From positions 1-64,000 of the forward strand of contig DCJA01000035.1 of NCBI GenBank assembly GCA_002317175.1: a stretch of DNA of 64,000 bases, in the 5' to 3' direction. The notes under the pieces are model-generated. The model did no database searches and was not told where the DNA came from. It was given only the letters and a program-made list of their open reading frames with translations. Below, in pieces: positions 42,411 through 51,454 of this stretch. The position numbers were made by a program, and so were the translations under genes. Origin of the DNA: Lachnospiraceae bacterium UBA1712. Lineage in GTDB: Bacteria > Bacillota > Clostridia > Lachnospirales > Lachnospiraceae. Each line of letters begins with the position of its first letter. Positions within the stretch are counted from its first letter, which is position 1.

Positions 42411-43916
42411 CTATTCCAGACCTGCCTCATTTAGATTTCCTGCTTCTGCTTTAAGCTCTTCTACAAGATTTCCAACTTCATTCAGTATATTCTGGTTTGC
42501 TTCACTGGCAGAATAGGTCTCACCACTGTGTGCACTAACCTCTTCAGTAATTGCTGATATAGTCTGAATTGAATCTACGATTTCCTTATTAGCTCCAGCA
42601 AGGGACGATACTACACCATTTAGCTGATGAGTCTGTTCTTTGATAAGTGAAATATTACTGTTAATCTCATCAAAACTGTTAGCTGTTTTTTCTGCTGTTT
42701 TTCCCTGTTCAATATTTGTTTCAACCAGTATATCAATCTTGTTAACTACCATTTCAAGCTGTTCAGTTATATTAGCTATCAGATCATTGATATCCGCTGT
42801 AGCTCCAGTAGTCTGTCCCGCCAGATTGGATATCTCAGATGCTACTACAGCAAAGCCACGACCCGCCTCACCTGCTCTGGCTGCTTCAATAGAAGCATTA
42901 AGTGCAAGAAGTGATGTCTGAGAAGCCACATTATTGATAAGTTCTGTAATAGAGTTCATCTTATTGGTATATTCTGTAAATGCTTTAAGAGCCTGTGAGG
43001 CTTCTTCGCCTGCCCTGTCAGCATCATTTGAAAGCTTTGTAAGATTATCTACACGCTTATTACCATCTTCTACTGCTGATACTGCTCTTGAAACTTCTTC
43101 AGAAATACTGTCCACAACCTTTTCTACTGATTCGATTGAGTCCTGAATCTGTTCTGTTTTGACAAGCTGATTCTGAATTGCTTCTGCTGACTCATTGGTT
43201 CCGGTTGTAACCTCAGACATGGAGTTGATTGTATTATCCATAGAAGCATTGAGAGTAATCATCTTCTCATCTACTTTCTCAACGTTCTCTGTCATGAGTT
43301 TGGAAATCTCCAGAACCCTGTCTAATATATCATTGATCTTATTCTTTTCCAGTGTAAGTCTTGCAGATCTGATATCACCACTAAGCATAAGCTGATGACT
43401 TATTGCAATAAATAATGCAACACACAAAAGAACAAGAAATAGCTGAATTTCATAGGTAACAATATCTTCAGCTGCAGTTCTGTTATGAACAGTAACATTA
43501 ATAACCACTGATATCACATTTTCCAAAAATGCTCCTGCTCCAATGATATATATAAAGCTCTTTACATTAAATACAAGCAAAATGATCAGCATAGGCATTA
43601 CATATGTAAATACCAGATCATTGTTTGCAGTAAACAGTACAAAGGTATAAAGGATTGAAAAGCCTCCTCCCACAATTCTCATCAAAGCATTTGGGCTTTC
43701 CGGATTCTTCTTATATACTAAAAATGCCCAAATCACTGGAACATAGCATAACAATACAGTAATCAGTCCGTAGGTCAGAGTTCTATTTCCCTTTACAACC
43801 TCAAGAATATAAGCTGCCGCAATAACAGAGTCCAATATTGTCTGACAAATAATTGCAACCTTGTTAAACTGCTGCTTCTCTGATTTTGCAGCAAGTGCCT
43901 GTAAATCATTATTCAT
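42411..43916 (-). CDS. Methyl-accepting chemotaxis protein with multi-helix N-terminal sensor
   Basis: A chemoreceptor of about 501 residues. The first 190 residues have five to six membrane helices and no periplasmic sensor domain, so it probably senses within or close to the membrane. The long cytoplasmic coiled coil holds the signalling tip EAARAGEAGRGFAVVASEISNL, which contacts CheA and CheW. No CheA, CheW or flagellar genes are in the window. The ATG at 43914-43916 has TGGAGGAA upstream; the ATG five codons earlier overlaps that site. A perfect palindrome lies just before the ribosome site. Confidence 0.9.
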   Translation of the reverse strand: MNNDLQALAAKSEKQQFNKVAIICQTILDSVIAAAYILEVVKGNRTLTYGLITVLLCYVPVIWAFLVYKKNPESPNALMRIVGGGFSILYTFVLFTANNDLVFTYVMPMLIILLVFNVKSFIYIIGAGAFLENVISVVINVTVHNRTAAEDIVTYEIQLFLVLLCVALFIAISHQLMLSGDIRSARLTLEKNKINDILDRVLEISKLMTENVEKVDEKMITLNASMDNTINSMSEVTTGTNESAEAIQNQLVKTEQIQDSIESVEKVVDSISEEVSRAVSAVEDGNKRVDNLTKLSNDADRAGEEASQALKAFTEYTNKMNSITELINNVASQTSLLALNASIEAARAGEAGRGFAVVASEISNLAGQTTGATADINDLIANITEQLEMVVNKIDILVETNIEQGKTAEKTANSFDEINSNISLIKEQTHQLNGVVSSLAGANKEIVDSIQTISAITEEVSAHSGETYSASEANQNILNEVGNLVEELKAEAGNLNEAGLE

Positions 43917-43936
43917 TAGATATTCCTCCAAAAAAA

Positions 43937-43976
43937 ATGGTTAAATATGAAAACTTACATATTTAACCATATTATA
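43937..43976 (-). promoter_or_regulatory. Palindrome and -10 element before the chemoreceptor gene
   Basis: Perfect 13-bp inverted repeat ATGGTTAAATATG / CATATTTAACCAT (43937-43949, 43958-43970). A TATAAT (43971-43976, minus strand) abuts it, so transcription would begin inside the palindrome. It is followed by eight T residues on the minus strand and then the ribosome site. It could be an operator or a terminator of the copA transcript; I cannot decide. Confidence 0.55.
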
Positions 43977-44045
43977 TACCATATTAACCGTAACAGATAT
44001 GCACTAAATTACCATTTTTCAACTTCAAAAATGAGCAATAATAGC

Positions 44046-44255
44046 TTAAATAATTCCTGTCACACTATACCCCTGTTCCTCAACGGCTGTTTTAAGAGTC
44101 TCAGAGTCTATCTCCTGGTTCATCTTTACAATTGCATTGTTCTGCTCGTGGCTGACAATTGCCTCTGTAACTCCCTCAATCGCTTCAAGAGTTTTCTTAA
44201 CTCTTGCCTCGCAGTGTCCACACATCATGCCTTCAATGTTCATTGTTTTTGTCAT
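44046..44255 (-). CDS. copZ: CopZ-like copper chaperone, internal start within copA
   Basis: Within the copA frame an ATG at 44253-44255 is preceded by a strong AAGGAG ribosome site nine bases upstream (44265-44270). Translation from it gives a 69-residue stand-alone HMA protein (MTKTMNIEGMMCGHC...) of the normal CopZ length. So the gene may yield both full CopA with a C-terminal chaperone domain and free CopZ. The family motif GMMCGHC binds Cu(I). That free CopZ is made is inference from the ribosome site and size. Confidence 0.6.
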   Translation of the reverse strand: MTKTMNIEGMMCGHCEARVKKTLEAIEGVTEAIVSHEQNNAIVKMNQEIDSETLKTAVEEQGYSVTGII

Positions 44256-46649
44256 AGTATTATTCTCCTTTTCACTATTGCGTATTAATTCTTCTGATTC
44301 GTCTGTTACTTTGCTTTGTTTTATTATTCCGCTATCTATTGTTATTGGGACATTATTGTTCCTTATCTTTCTATCCTTTGACCCATCCATTAGCTTCAAA
44401 AGATTCAGTCTGAGCGCATTAGTTATTACGCAGAAGCTCGACAGGCTCATGGCTGCGGCTCCAAACATAGGATTAAGGCTCCATCCAAACAGCTTGACAT
44501 ATACTCCTGCAGCAAGCGGTATTCCTATTATATTATATATAAACGCCCAGAACAGATTCTCTTTAATATTCTTCAGACTCGCTCTTCCAAGTCTTATTGC
44601 TGCTGGAACATAGTTCAGTCCATCCTTCAGCAATACTATATCAGCTGCGTCTATTGCTATATCAGTTCCTGCACCAATAGCAATTCCTGAATCAGCAGTT
44701 GTAAGGGCAAGTGCGTCATTAATTCCATCACCTACCATAACTACGTGTCCCTGTTTCTTTAGCGTCCTGATTGCTTTTTCCTTATCCTGGGGCAACAGTT
44801 CTGATATAGTATAATCTACTCCTGTCTTCTTTGCTATTGCATCAGCGGTCAAACCGTTATCTCCAGTTAACATAACTACAGTTATTCCCTGCTTCTTAAG
44901 CTGACCAATCGCTTCTACAGCGTCACTTTTCACTTCGTCAGCCATAGCAATAATACCAATAATTATGTAACCTTGATTATCTTCATTTCTATCCTTTTCT
45001 GCAAACAGTACAGGGGTTTTGCCCTGCTTTGCCAGTTCCTCGAGTTTAGATGAGAATATTGTTATGTCAACTTGGCTGCTTATATATTTTACACTACCAG
45101 CTATTATTTCCTTATCAGCGAGTTTCGCCCTTAATCCATTACCCACAACTGACTCAAACTCAGTTGTTTCCTGTACTATTACATTTTTTTGACGTGCATA
45201 TTCTACTATTGCTCCAGCAAGAGGATGCTCACTTTTGCTCTCTATGCTGGCCGCAATGGTCAAAAGTTCATTTTCAGTTATGTTAACCGATATACAGTCT
45301 GTTACAACCGGTTTTCCTGTTGTAATGGTTCCAGTTTTATCAAGGGCAACAATCTGAGTTCTGCCCAGTTCCTCAAGTGAAGCAGCATTCTTATACAGTA
45401 TTCCATGCTTTGCACCTACTCCTGATCCCACCATAATCGCAACAGGTGTTGCCAGTCCCAGAGCACACGGACAGCTTATAACAAGTACTGATATTGCTCT
45501 TGCAAGAGCATATCCCAGCTCTTCACCGCTTATTATCCAGACTATAAAAGTTACTACTGCAATGCACATGACCACAGGCACAAATACCGCTGCTACTCTG
45601 TCTGCAGTCTTGGCTATTGGAGCCTTTGTTGCTGATGCATCAGTTACCATTTTAATAATCTGTGCAAGCATGGTATCTTCGCCAACTCTGCTTGCTTTAC
45701 ATCGAAGAAAGCCTGACTGATTGATGCTGGCTGCTGTCACCTCATCTCCGGCTTCCTTATCCACGGGTATACTTTCACCCGTAAGTGCCGACTCATCTAT
45801 GGCGCTGTTTCCTTCCAGTATTATTCCGTCAAGCGGTATACTTTCGCCAGGTTTAACAACAAAAATATCTCCCGGTTTAACCGCAGTTATGTCAACCTCT
45901 TTTTCAATTCCGTCAACAACTATCACTGCTGTCTTTGGTACAAGACCAAGCAAGCCATCAAGAGCATCTCCAGTCTTTCCCTTAGATATGGCTTCAAGTA
46001 GTTTTCCAACTGTTATTAATGCCAGAATCATTGCTGCTGATTCAAAATAAAACTCATCCATATATGACATGGTATCAGCACCTTTTACCGCTGCATCAGT
46101 CATTAAAAACAGCATCCAGACACTGTATATCCAGGATGCAGCTGATCCACATGCAACCAGTGTATCCATATTGGGATTTCTGTGAATAAGCCCTTTGAAA
46201 CCATTGATGAAAAAGTTCTGATTAATAATCATTACCATGCTAGCCAGTAGCAGCTGTAATATTCCCTGTGCAATACAGTTATCTTCAAAAAAAGCAGGAA
46301 TGGGCCAGCCCCACATCATATGCCCCATAGAAAAGTACATAAGAAGGACTAACAATGTGAATGAAGCAAGTATTCTTTTCTTTAAGGATGATATCGTTTT
46401 ATGTAAACCATTATTATGATTTGATTCTTTAATAGCAGTTGAAACACCTGTATCTATACAGCTTGCACCATATCCAGCTTTTTCGACCGTCTTAATTATG
46501 TCAACTTCTTTTGCGTCACCTTCCACAGACATAGTATTATTCAGAAGGCTTACTGCACAACTGCTTACTCCCTCCACATTATTAACTGCTTTTTCTACTC
46601 TTGCCTGGCAGGCAGCACAGGACATGCCTGTTATTTGATATTTATTCAT
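44046..46649 (-). CDS. copA: Copper-exporting P-type ATPase CopA with N- and C-terminal metal-binding domains
   Basis: P1B-type ATPase that pumps Cu(I) out of the cytoplasm. N-terminal HMA domain with GMSCAACQARVEKAVNN; membrane site SCPCALGLATPVA; phosphorylation motif DKTGTITTG; hinge GDGINDALALTTAD. After the last helices a charged linker leads to a second HMA domain (GMMCGHCEARVKKTLEAIEG) at the very C-terminus, an unusual place. I use the ATG at 46647-46649 (MNKYQITGMSC); the frame extends 22 codons further but with no ribosome site or match. Five dispersed-motif copies, four of them variants, lie in this gene. Under CsoR control by context. Confidence 0.92.
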   Translation of the reverse strand: MNKYQITGMSCAACQARVEKAVNNVEGVSSCAVSLLNNTMSVEGDAKEVDIIKTVEKAGYGASCIDTGVSTAIKESNHNNGLHKTISSLKKRILASFTLLVLLMYFSMGHMMWGWPIPAFFEDNCIAQGILQLLLASMVMIINQNFFINGFKGLIHRNPNMDTLVACGSAASWIYSVWMLFLMTDAAVKGADTMSYMDEFYFESAAMILALITVGKLLEAISKGKTGDALDGLLGLVPKTAVIVVDGIEKEVDITAVKPGDIFVVKPGESIPLDGIILEGNSAIDESALTGESIPVDKEAGDEVTAASINQSGFLRCKASRVGEDTMLAQIIKMVTDASATKAPIAKTADRVAAVFVPVVMCIAVVTFIVWIISGEELGYALARAISVLVISCPCALGLATPVAIMVGSGVGAKHGILYKNAASLEELGRTQIVALDKTGTITTGKPVVTDCISVNITENELLTIAASIESKSEHPLAGAIVEYARQKNVIVQETTEFESVVGNGLRAKLADKEIIAGSVKYISSQVDITIFSSKLEELAKQGKTPVLFAEKDRNEDNQGYIIIGIIAMADEVKSDAVEAIGQLKKQGITVVMLTGDNGLTADAIAKKTGVDYTISELLPQDKEKAIRTLKKQGHVVMVGDGINDALALTTADSGIAIGAGTDIAIDAADIVLLKDGLNYVPAAIRLGRASLKNIKENLFWAFIYNIIGIPLAAGVYVKLFGWSLNPMFGAAAMSLSSFCVITNALRLNLLKLMDGSKDRKIRNNNVPITIDSGIIKQSKVTDESEELIRNSEKENNTMTKTMNIEGMMCGHCEARVKKTLEAIEGVTEAIVSHEQNNAIVKMNQEIDSETLKTAVEEQGYSVTGII

Positions 46650-46728
46650 ATTTACACTTTCTATTGATAAGCAATCAGTATTACATTTTGCTAAAAAGCA
46701 ATTACTTAAACTCAATCCGTATTATATC

Positions 46729-47070
46729 TTACTTCATCAGCTTAGCCAGCAATGCTGCCAGTTCATCCACCGCGTCTTCTTTTCCTGCTTTTATATCATC
46801 CACAACACAGGATTTGACATGATTGGCAAGCAATACCTTGGTAAAGCTGTTAAGAGCACTTGAAGCCGCTGAAACCTGTGTAAGAATATCCGGGCAGTAG
46901 CTTCCCTGTTCAACCATATTCTTTATGCCTCTTATCTGACCTTCTATCCTGTTGAGTCTGTTGATGAGATCCCTGTATTCCTTGTCCTCTCTCTGTTTGG
47001 TTCTCGTAGTACAACAATGAGAACAAGCTCTATCTTCCTCTGAAAAAGTGTCTATAACATCTTTATTCAT
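46729..47070 (-). CDS. csoR: CsoR-family copper-sensing repressor
   Basis: A 113-residue all-helical DUF156 repressor. INRLNRIEGQIRGIKNMVEQ is the DNA-binding helix; Cu(I) ligands are Cys in GSYCPDILTQ, and His and Cys in LANHVKSCVVDD, the full C-H-C set of CsoR, not the nickel or formaldehyde variants. An N-terminal extension with CSHCC may also bind metal. It lies 79 bp before copA on the same strand. Its promoter holds a CsoR-type operator. Confidence 0.9.
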   Translation of the reverse strand: MNKDVIDTFSEEDRACSHCCTTRTKQREDKEYRDLINRLNRIEGQIRGIKNMVEQGSYCPDILTQVSAASSALNSFTKVLLANHVKSCVVDDIKAGKEDAVDELAALLAKLMK

Positions 47071-47182
47071 AGCTTACGCATAATCCAATCATTATAAATG
47101 GTGATTAGATTGATTCCTTTCTTCCAGATAACAACTATAGCACCTGGATACTATTATTATTCCGTCTTACTTCTACAGTTTT

Positions 47183-47211
47183 AATATACCCCCGTAGGGT
47201 ATATCTGTAAA
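47183..47211 (-). promoter_or_regulatory. csoR-copA promoter with CsoR operator in the spacer
   Basis: Minus strand: -35 TTTACA (47206-47211), 17-bp spacer, -10 TATATT (47183-47188). The spacer is filled by the palindromic TATACCCCCGTAGGGTATA (47185-47203), a typical G-tract CsoR box. Copper-free CsoR bound there would block the promoter. Nothing comparable reads rightwards into the ABC genes; 47071-47182 holds no gene I can see. Confidence 0.8.
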
Positions 47212-47322
47212 GTAGATAAGTCGAAAAATAATTATTCAATAGTCAATTATTAGTAAGGACTTAGCAAATGCCAGAGAATATAATGATTTATGAAATTATA
47301 AACAATTAGTGGAGCGATTATT

Positions 47323-49098
47323 ATGAAAGTTTCAAAGTCAAAACTTGCCTGGCTCTGGGAAAATATGGAGGGGCGCAGAATACTGTTTGTTCTTGGTCTG
47401 ATTGGTACCGTGGCCTACAGTTCCATGCAGCTCATTGTTCCTTATTTTTCTGGAAAAATCGTAGATACCTTTTTATCCAGTGAAGAGGCTGTGTCACGAA
47501 TCAATAGCGAGCGTGATCTTTTCTTTAAGCTGATTGCTTTGATGATTGGTCTTACTCTTCTTCGTGTCACAATTGTATACCTCGATTGTATGGCCTATGA
47601 ATATGTATCCCAATCCGTTCTGGCCAGAATAAGGAATTATCTTTTTAATAAAATGCAGTATCAGGATATGACCTTCTATTCCAAATATCGTACCGGTGAT
47701 CTGATGACCAGAATGACAGGTGATATGGATGCTATCAGACATAATATTGCCTGGATTATCAGAGCGGTGGTCGAGTCCTTTACACTATATTTTTCAGTTG
47801 CGATATACTTCTGTATTATGAATTGGAAGCTTGCACTTTCAATACTAGTCATCTCTCCTCTCATTTTATTAATCATTGTTGTATTCAAGAAAGAGGTGGC
47901 TCCGCTCCATGCACTTTTAAGAGAGAAATTTTCAGTACTTAATACTACTGCTCAAGAAAATATATCTGGTAACAAGGTTGTTAAAGCCTTTGCCAGAGAA
48001 GAATATGAAATAGAAAAATTTGATATATCCAACATCGATTATAAGGATACTAACATAAAGACAAACCTTACCTGGGTTAAATATTTCCCATATGTTGAGA
48101 CCTGTGCAAACTCACTTCCAATTATTCTTCTTCTGGTTGGTGGTATCTTCATCATCAATGGCCAGCTGACAATGGGTGAATATGTATCTTTTTCCGGACT
48201 GATATGGGCTATTGCCAATCCAATGAGACTGCTTGGTAATATCATGAATGAGTTTCAGCGTTTCTCCGCTGCTTCAGCCAAGGTTATGGAGCTCTATTAC
48301 TCTGAACCTGAGATAGTGGACTGCGAAAATGCAATTGCTCATCCAGAACCACTTCAGGGTAAAATAGAGTTTAAAAATGTTTCATTTATGTACAATGATG
48401 GTAACGAAGATGTACTTAAGGACATTTCCTTCACCATCAATCCAGGTGAAACAGTTGCAATAATGGGCGAAACAGGCTGTGGTAAAACCAGTCTAATTCA
48501 GATGATTCCACGCTTCTATGAACCAAGCTCAGGCGAAGTACTTGTAGATGGAATCAATGTTAACAAATACAAAATGTCTGATCTTAGAAGACACATCGGA
48601 CTAGCCAGTCAGGATGTACTGCTTCATTCAGATACGATTAGTGGAAATATTGCTTACGGTGTATCCAATCTGCCAAAAGAACAGATTATCAGATATGCCA
48701 AATATTCAGCTGCAGATGATTTTATCAGTCATATGCCTGAGGGCTATAACACAATCATCGGTGAACGTGGAGTTGGTCTTTCAGGTGGTCAGAAACAGCG
48801 TATTTCTCTTGCAAGAGCTCTGGCTATTAAGCCTTCTATTCTGATTCTTGATGACACTACCTCTGCAGTGGATATGGAAACGGAAAAGGTTATTCAGGAC
48901 AGTCTGCACAATCTTGATTTTGAGTGTACAAAGATTATTATTGCTCAGCGTATCAGTTCTACTAAGGACGCTGACAAAATCATTATCCTTAAGGATGGTT
49001 CAATCCTTGAGCAGGGAACACATGATGAGCTGGTTGCCCAAAAAGGCTACTACTACGAGCTTGTGTGTCTCCAGAGCAATGTAAAGGAGGTGGGCTAA
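47323..49098 (+). CDS. ABC exporter subunit with degenerate ATPase site
   Basis: Fused membrane-ATPase half-transporter of 591 residues with six helices then an NBD. Walker A is GETGCGKTS, the signature LSGGQKQRISLARAL, and Walker B is ILILDDTTSAVD, where the catalytic Glu is replaced by Asp. This is the degenerate partner in heterodimeric exporters like TM287/288 or BmrCD, in which one of two ATP sites is inactive. The next gene encodes the canonical partner. GTGGAG ribosome site. The substrate is unknown, probably drugs, lipids or peptides. Confidence 0.9.
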   Translation: MKVSKSKLAWLWENMEGRRILFVLGLIGTVAYSSMQLIVPYFSGKIVDTFLSSEEAVSRINSERDLFFKLIALMIGLTLLRVTIVYLDCMAYEYVSQSVLARIRNYLFNKMQYQDMTFYSKYRTGDLMTRMTGDMDAIRHNIAWIIRAVVESFTLYFSVAIYFCIMNWKLALSILVISPLILLIIVVFKKEVAPLHALLREKFSVLNTTAQENISGNKVVKAFAREEYEIEKFDISNIDYKDTNIKTNLTWVKYFPYVETCANSLPIILLLVGGIFIINGQLTMGEYVSFSGLIWAIANPMRLLGNIMNEFQRFSAASAKVMELYYSEPEIVDCENAIAHPEPLQGKIEFKNVSFMYNDGNEDVLKDISFTINPGETVAIMGETGCGKTSLIQMIPRFYEPSSGEVLVDGINVNKYKMSDLRRHIGLASQDVLLHSDTISGNIAYGVSNLPKEQIIRYAKYSAADDFISHMPEGYNTIIGERGVGLSGGQKQRISLARALAIKPSILILDDTTSAVDMETEKVIQDSLHNLDFECTKIIIAQRISSTKDADKIIILKDGSILEQGTHDELVAQKGYYYELVCLQSNVKEVG

Positions 49099-50871
49099 AT
49101 GGCTAAGGACGTTAAGAATACTTACCGTAATGATGAAGACCTGGACGAACCATTTAACATACGACATCTTCTTAGAGCTTCAGGCTACATACTAAAGTAC
49201 AAAAAACAGATGATTATCGCTCTCATCTTTAGTGCGCTTGCTGGAATGGCCAACCTTATCGGCCCTATCCTTACCCAGAAATCACTTGATGAGGTAATTC
49301 CAAACAAGGATCTAAAGATGCTCTTTACCCTTGCTGCCCTCTTCATCTGTGCAGTTATAATAAGTGTAATCTTCGCATCCATCAGATCAAAAATTATGAT
49401 CAATGTTTCACAGAAGATCATCTACGATATCAGACGCGATCTGTTTGAGCATCTGCAGAAGCTTTCCTTCCAGTATTACGATGACAGACCACATGGAAAG
49501 ATTCTAATCAGGGTGGTTAACTATGTTAACTCTGTATCGGATATGCTTTCAAATGGTCTTATCAATATTATCCTTGAAGTTATTAACCTTATCTTCATTA
49601 TAATATTTATGCTTTTGGTAGATTATCAGCTGGCACTGGTAGTTCTTTGTGGAGTACCTGTACTTGCAGCCTTTATGCTCTGGATTAAAAACCGTCAGCG
49701 CAAGGCCTGGCAAATGGTATCCAATAAGAGTTCCAACCTCAATGCTTATCTGCAGGAGAATATAGTTGGTGCCAAGGTTACTCAGATGTTTGCCCGTGAA
49801 AAGGAAAATGCAGATATCTTCTACGACCTTACCGAAGACTGCCGTAGCACCTGGATGACTGCTGTAAGGTATAATAATATCATCTGGCCGGGTATTGATA
49901 CTATCAGTGTATTGATCAGAGCTTCGATATTTATTTCCGGCCTGATTCTCTTTGGTGCAGGCAACAAAACTGTTGGAACAATTATGGCTATTTCAGGTTA
50001 CGCTGCCAGATTCTGGCAACCAATTATGAACCTGGGTAACATTTTCAACAACTTCATCAACAACATCGCTTATCTTGAAAGAATATTTGAGACAATGGAT
50101 GAAGAAATCACGGTCGATGATGACAATAATGCTACTGTTCTTCCAGCTATCAGGGGCGATGTTACTTTTGAAAATGTAAGCTTCTCTTATGAGTCAGATA
50201 AAGAAGTACTCCACAATGTATCATTTGAAGTTAAAGCAGGCGAAAGTGTAGCACTGGTAGGACCTACAGGTGCAGGTAAGAGTACAATAATCAATCTCAT
50301 ATCCCGCTTCTACAATGTGGATAGTGGTCGAATTCTGATTGATGGCCATGATATATCCAAGGTCACCTTAAAATCCCTGAGATCCCAGATGGGTATAATG
50401 ATGCAGGACAGCTTTATATTCTCGGGAACAATTGAGGATAATATCAGATATGGAAAGCTGGATGCTACACTGGACGAAATAATAGAATCCAGCAAGAAAG
50501 TATGTGCTCACGAATTTATTAGCGGGCTTCCAGATGGCTACAATAGCGAAGTGCATGAGCGAGGCTCCCTCTTAAGTCAGGGCCAGAAACAGCTGATTTC
50601 CTTTGCAAGAACCCTTCTCTCTGATCCAGCTATTCTTATACTTGATGAGGCTACATCAAGTATTGATGTACAGACAGAGCGAGCTCTTCAAAAGGGTCTG
50701 GACAGTATGCTAAAGGGCAGAACCTCCTTCATTATTGCCCACCGCCTTTCTACTATTAAGAACTGCGACAAGATTATGTATATTGATGATGGTGGTATAA
50801 GGGAATGTGGCACTCATGATGAACTCATGGCCAGAAAGGGGCTGTATTATAAACTGAATACAGCACAATAG
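49099..50871 (+). CDS. ABC exporter subunit with canonical catalytic Glu
   Basis: A 590-residue half-transporter paired with the preceding gene; its ATG directly follows that stop codon, with AGGAGG overlapping the end. Walker A GPTGAGKST, signature LSQGQKQLISFARTL (Gln for the second Gly), Walker B ILILDEATSSID with the catalytic Glu, H-loop IAHRLSTI. Deviation of the signature and presence of Glu are as expected for the partner of a degenerate NBD. Ends before a bidirectional terminator. Confidence 0.92.
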   Translation: MAKDVKNTYRNDEDLDEPFNIRHLLRASGYILKYKKQMIIALIFSALAGMANLIGPILTQKSLDEVIPNKDLKMLFTLAALFICAVIISVIFASIRSKIMINVSQKIIYDIRRDLFEHLQKLSFQYYDDRPHGKILIRVVNYVNSVSDMLSNGLINIILEVINLIFIIIFMLLVDYQLALVVLCGVPVLAAFMLWIKNRQRKAWQMVSNKSSNLNAYLQENIVGAKVTQMFAREKENADIFYDLTEDCRSTWMTAVRYNNIIWPGIDTISVLIRASIFISGLILFGAGNKTVGTIMAISGYAARFWQPIMNLGNIFNNFINNIAYLERIFETMDEEITVDDDNNATVLPAIRGDVTFENVSFSYESDKEVLHNVSFEVKAGESVALVGPTGAGKSTIINLISRFYNVDSGRILIDGHDISKVTLKSLRSQMGIMMQDSFIFSGTIEDNIRYGKLDATLDEIIESSKKVCAHEFISGLPDGYNSEVHERGSLLSQGQKQLISFARTLLSDPAILILDEATSSIDVQTERALQKGLDSMLKGRTSFIIAHRLSTIKNCDKIMYIDDGGIRECGTHDELMARKGLYYKLNTAQ

Positions 50872-50928
50872 CATTTAGTTTGTAGTATATTATCTTCAAT
50901 TGTATATAACTACATATACTCCAATAAT

Positions 50929-50956
50929 AAAGGACACGGTTTAATCCGTGTCCTTT
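50929..50956. terminator. Bidirectional terminator
   Basis: Perfect 11-bp stem AAAGGACACGG / CCGTGTCCTTT with a 6-base loop, A-rich on the left. Shared by the ABC exporter (plus) and the deformylase gene (minus). Confidence 0.9.
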
Positions 50957-50969
50957 GATATTTCATAAT

Positions 50970-51383
50970 TTAAATAAGTATTCCGTTACAGTGGTCAATT
51001 TCATGCTGTATAATCTGAGCACTCCAACCAGTGTATCTGTGCTTCTGTGGTTTAAAATCAGAATCAAGGAATTCGACTTCTATCTCGAAGTATCTTCTTG
51101 TCTCCTTTGGAGGTGTTGAAAGTGAAAGACAGCCCTCAGTTGTAATAAACGGCTTCGCCTTGTCAGTAATAACAGGATTAACCATAACTATCTGTCCCAT
51201 TCCTACCTCTACTGCTATGATACTCTTTTTAACACCAATCATGTTAGCAGCCATACCAACACAATCCTTTGCATTTGCACGAAGTGTATCAACAAGGTCC
51301 TTTATAACAGCCTTATCTGCTTCAGTTGCTGGTTCAGCCTTCTGAGCAAGAAAAATTGGATCCTTAACAATATTCTTTACCAT
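50970..51383 (-). CDS. Peptide deformylase paralogue with altered motif 1
   Basis: A 137-residue PDF-fold protein. Motif 2 EGCLS and motif 3 QHEIDHCNGI are intact, giving the metal ligands Cys, His, His and the catalytic Glu. Motif 1, normally GxGxAAxQ, reads VGMAANMIG, so the Gln that stabilises the transition state is replaced (Asn one position earlier). This variant is common among second PDF copies in Clostridia, and whether it deformylates N-formyl-Met peptides is uncertain. AAAGGGGA ribosome site. It is monocistronic. Confidence 0.85.
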   Translation of the reverse strand: MVKNIVKDPIFLAQKAEPATEADKAVIKDLVDTLRANAKDCVGMAANMIGVKKSIIAVEVGMGQIVMVNPVITDKAKPFITTEGCLSLSTPPKETRRYFEIEVEFLDSDFKPQKHRYTGWSAQIIQHEIDHCNGILI

Positions 51384-51454
51384 CCTGTATCCCCTTTACG
51401 TCAGTACTAAAAGTATAAAGACATTCTAACCTTTTTTATTCTATAATTCAATGC

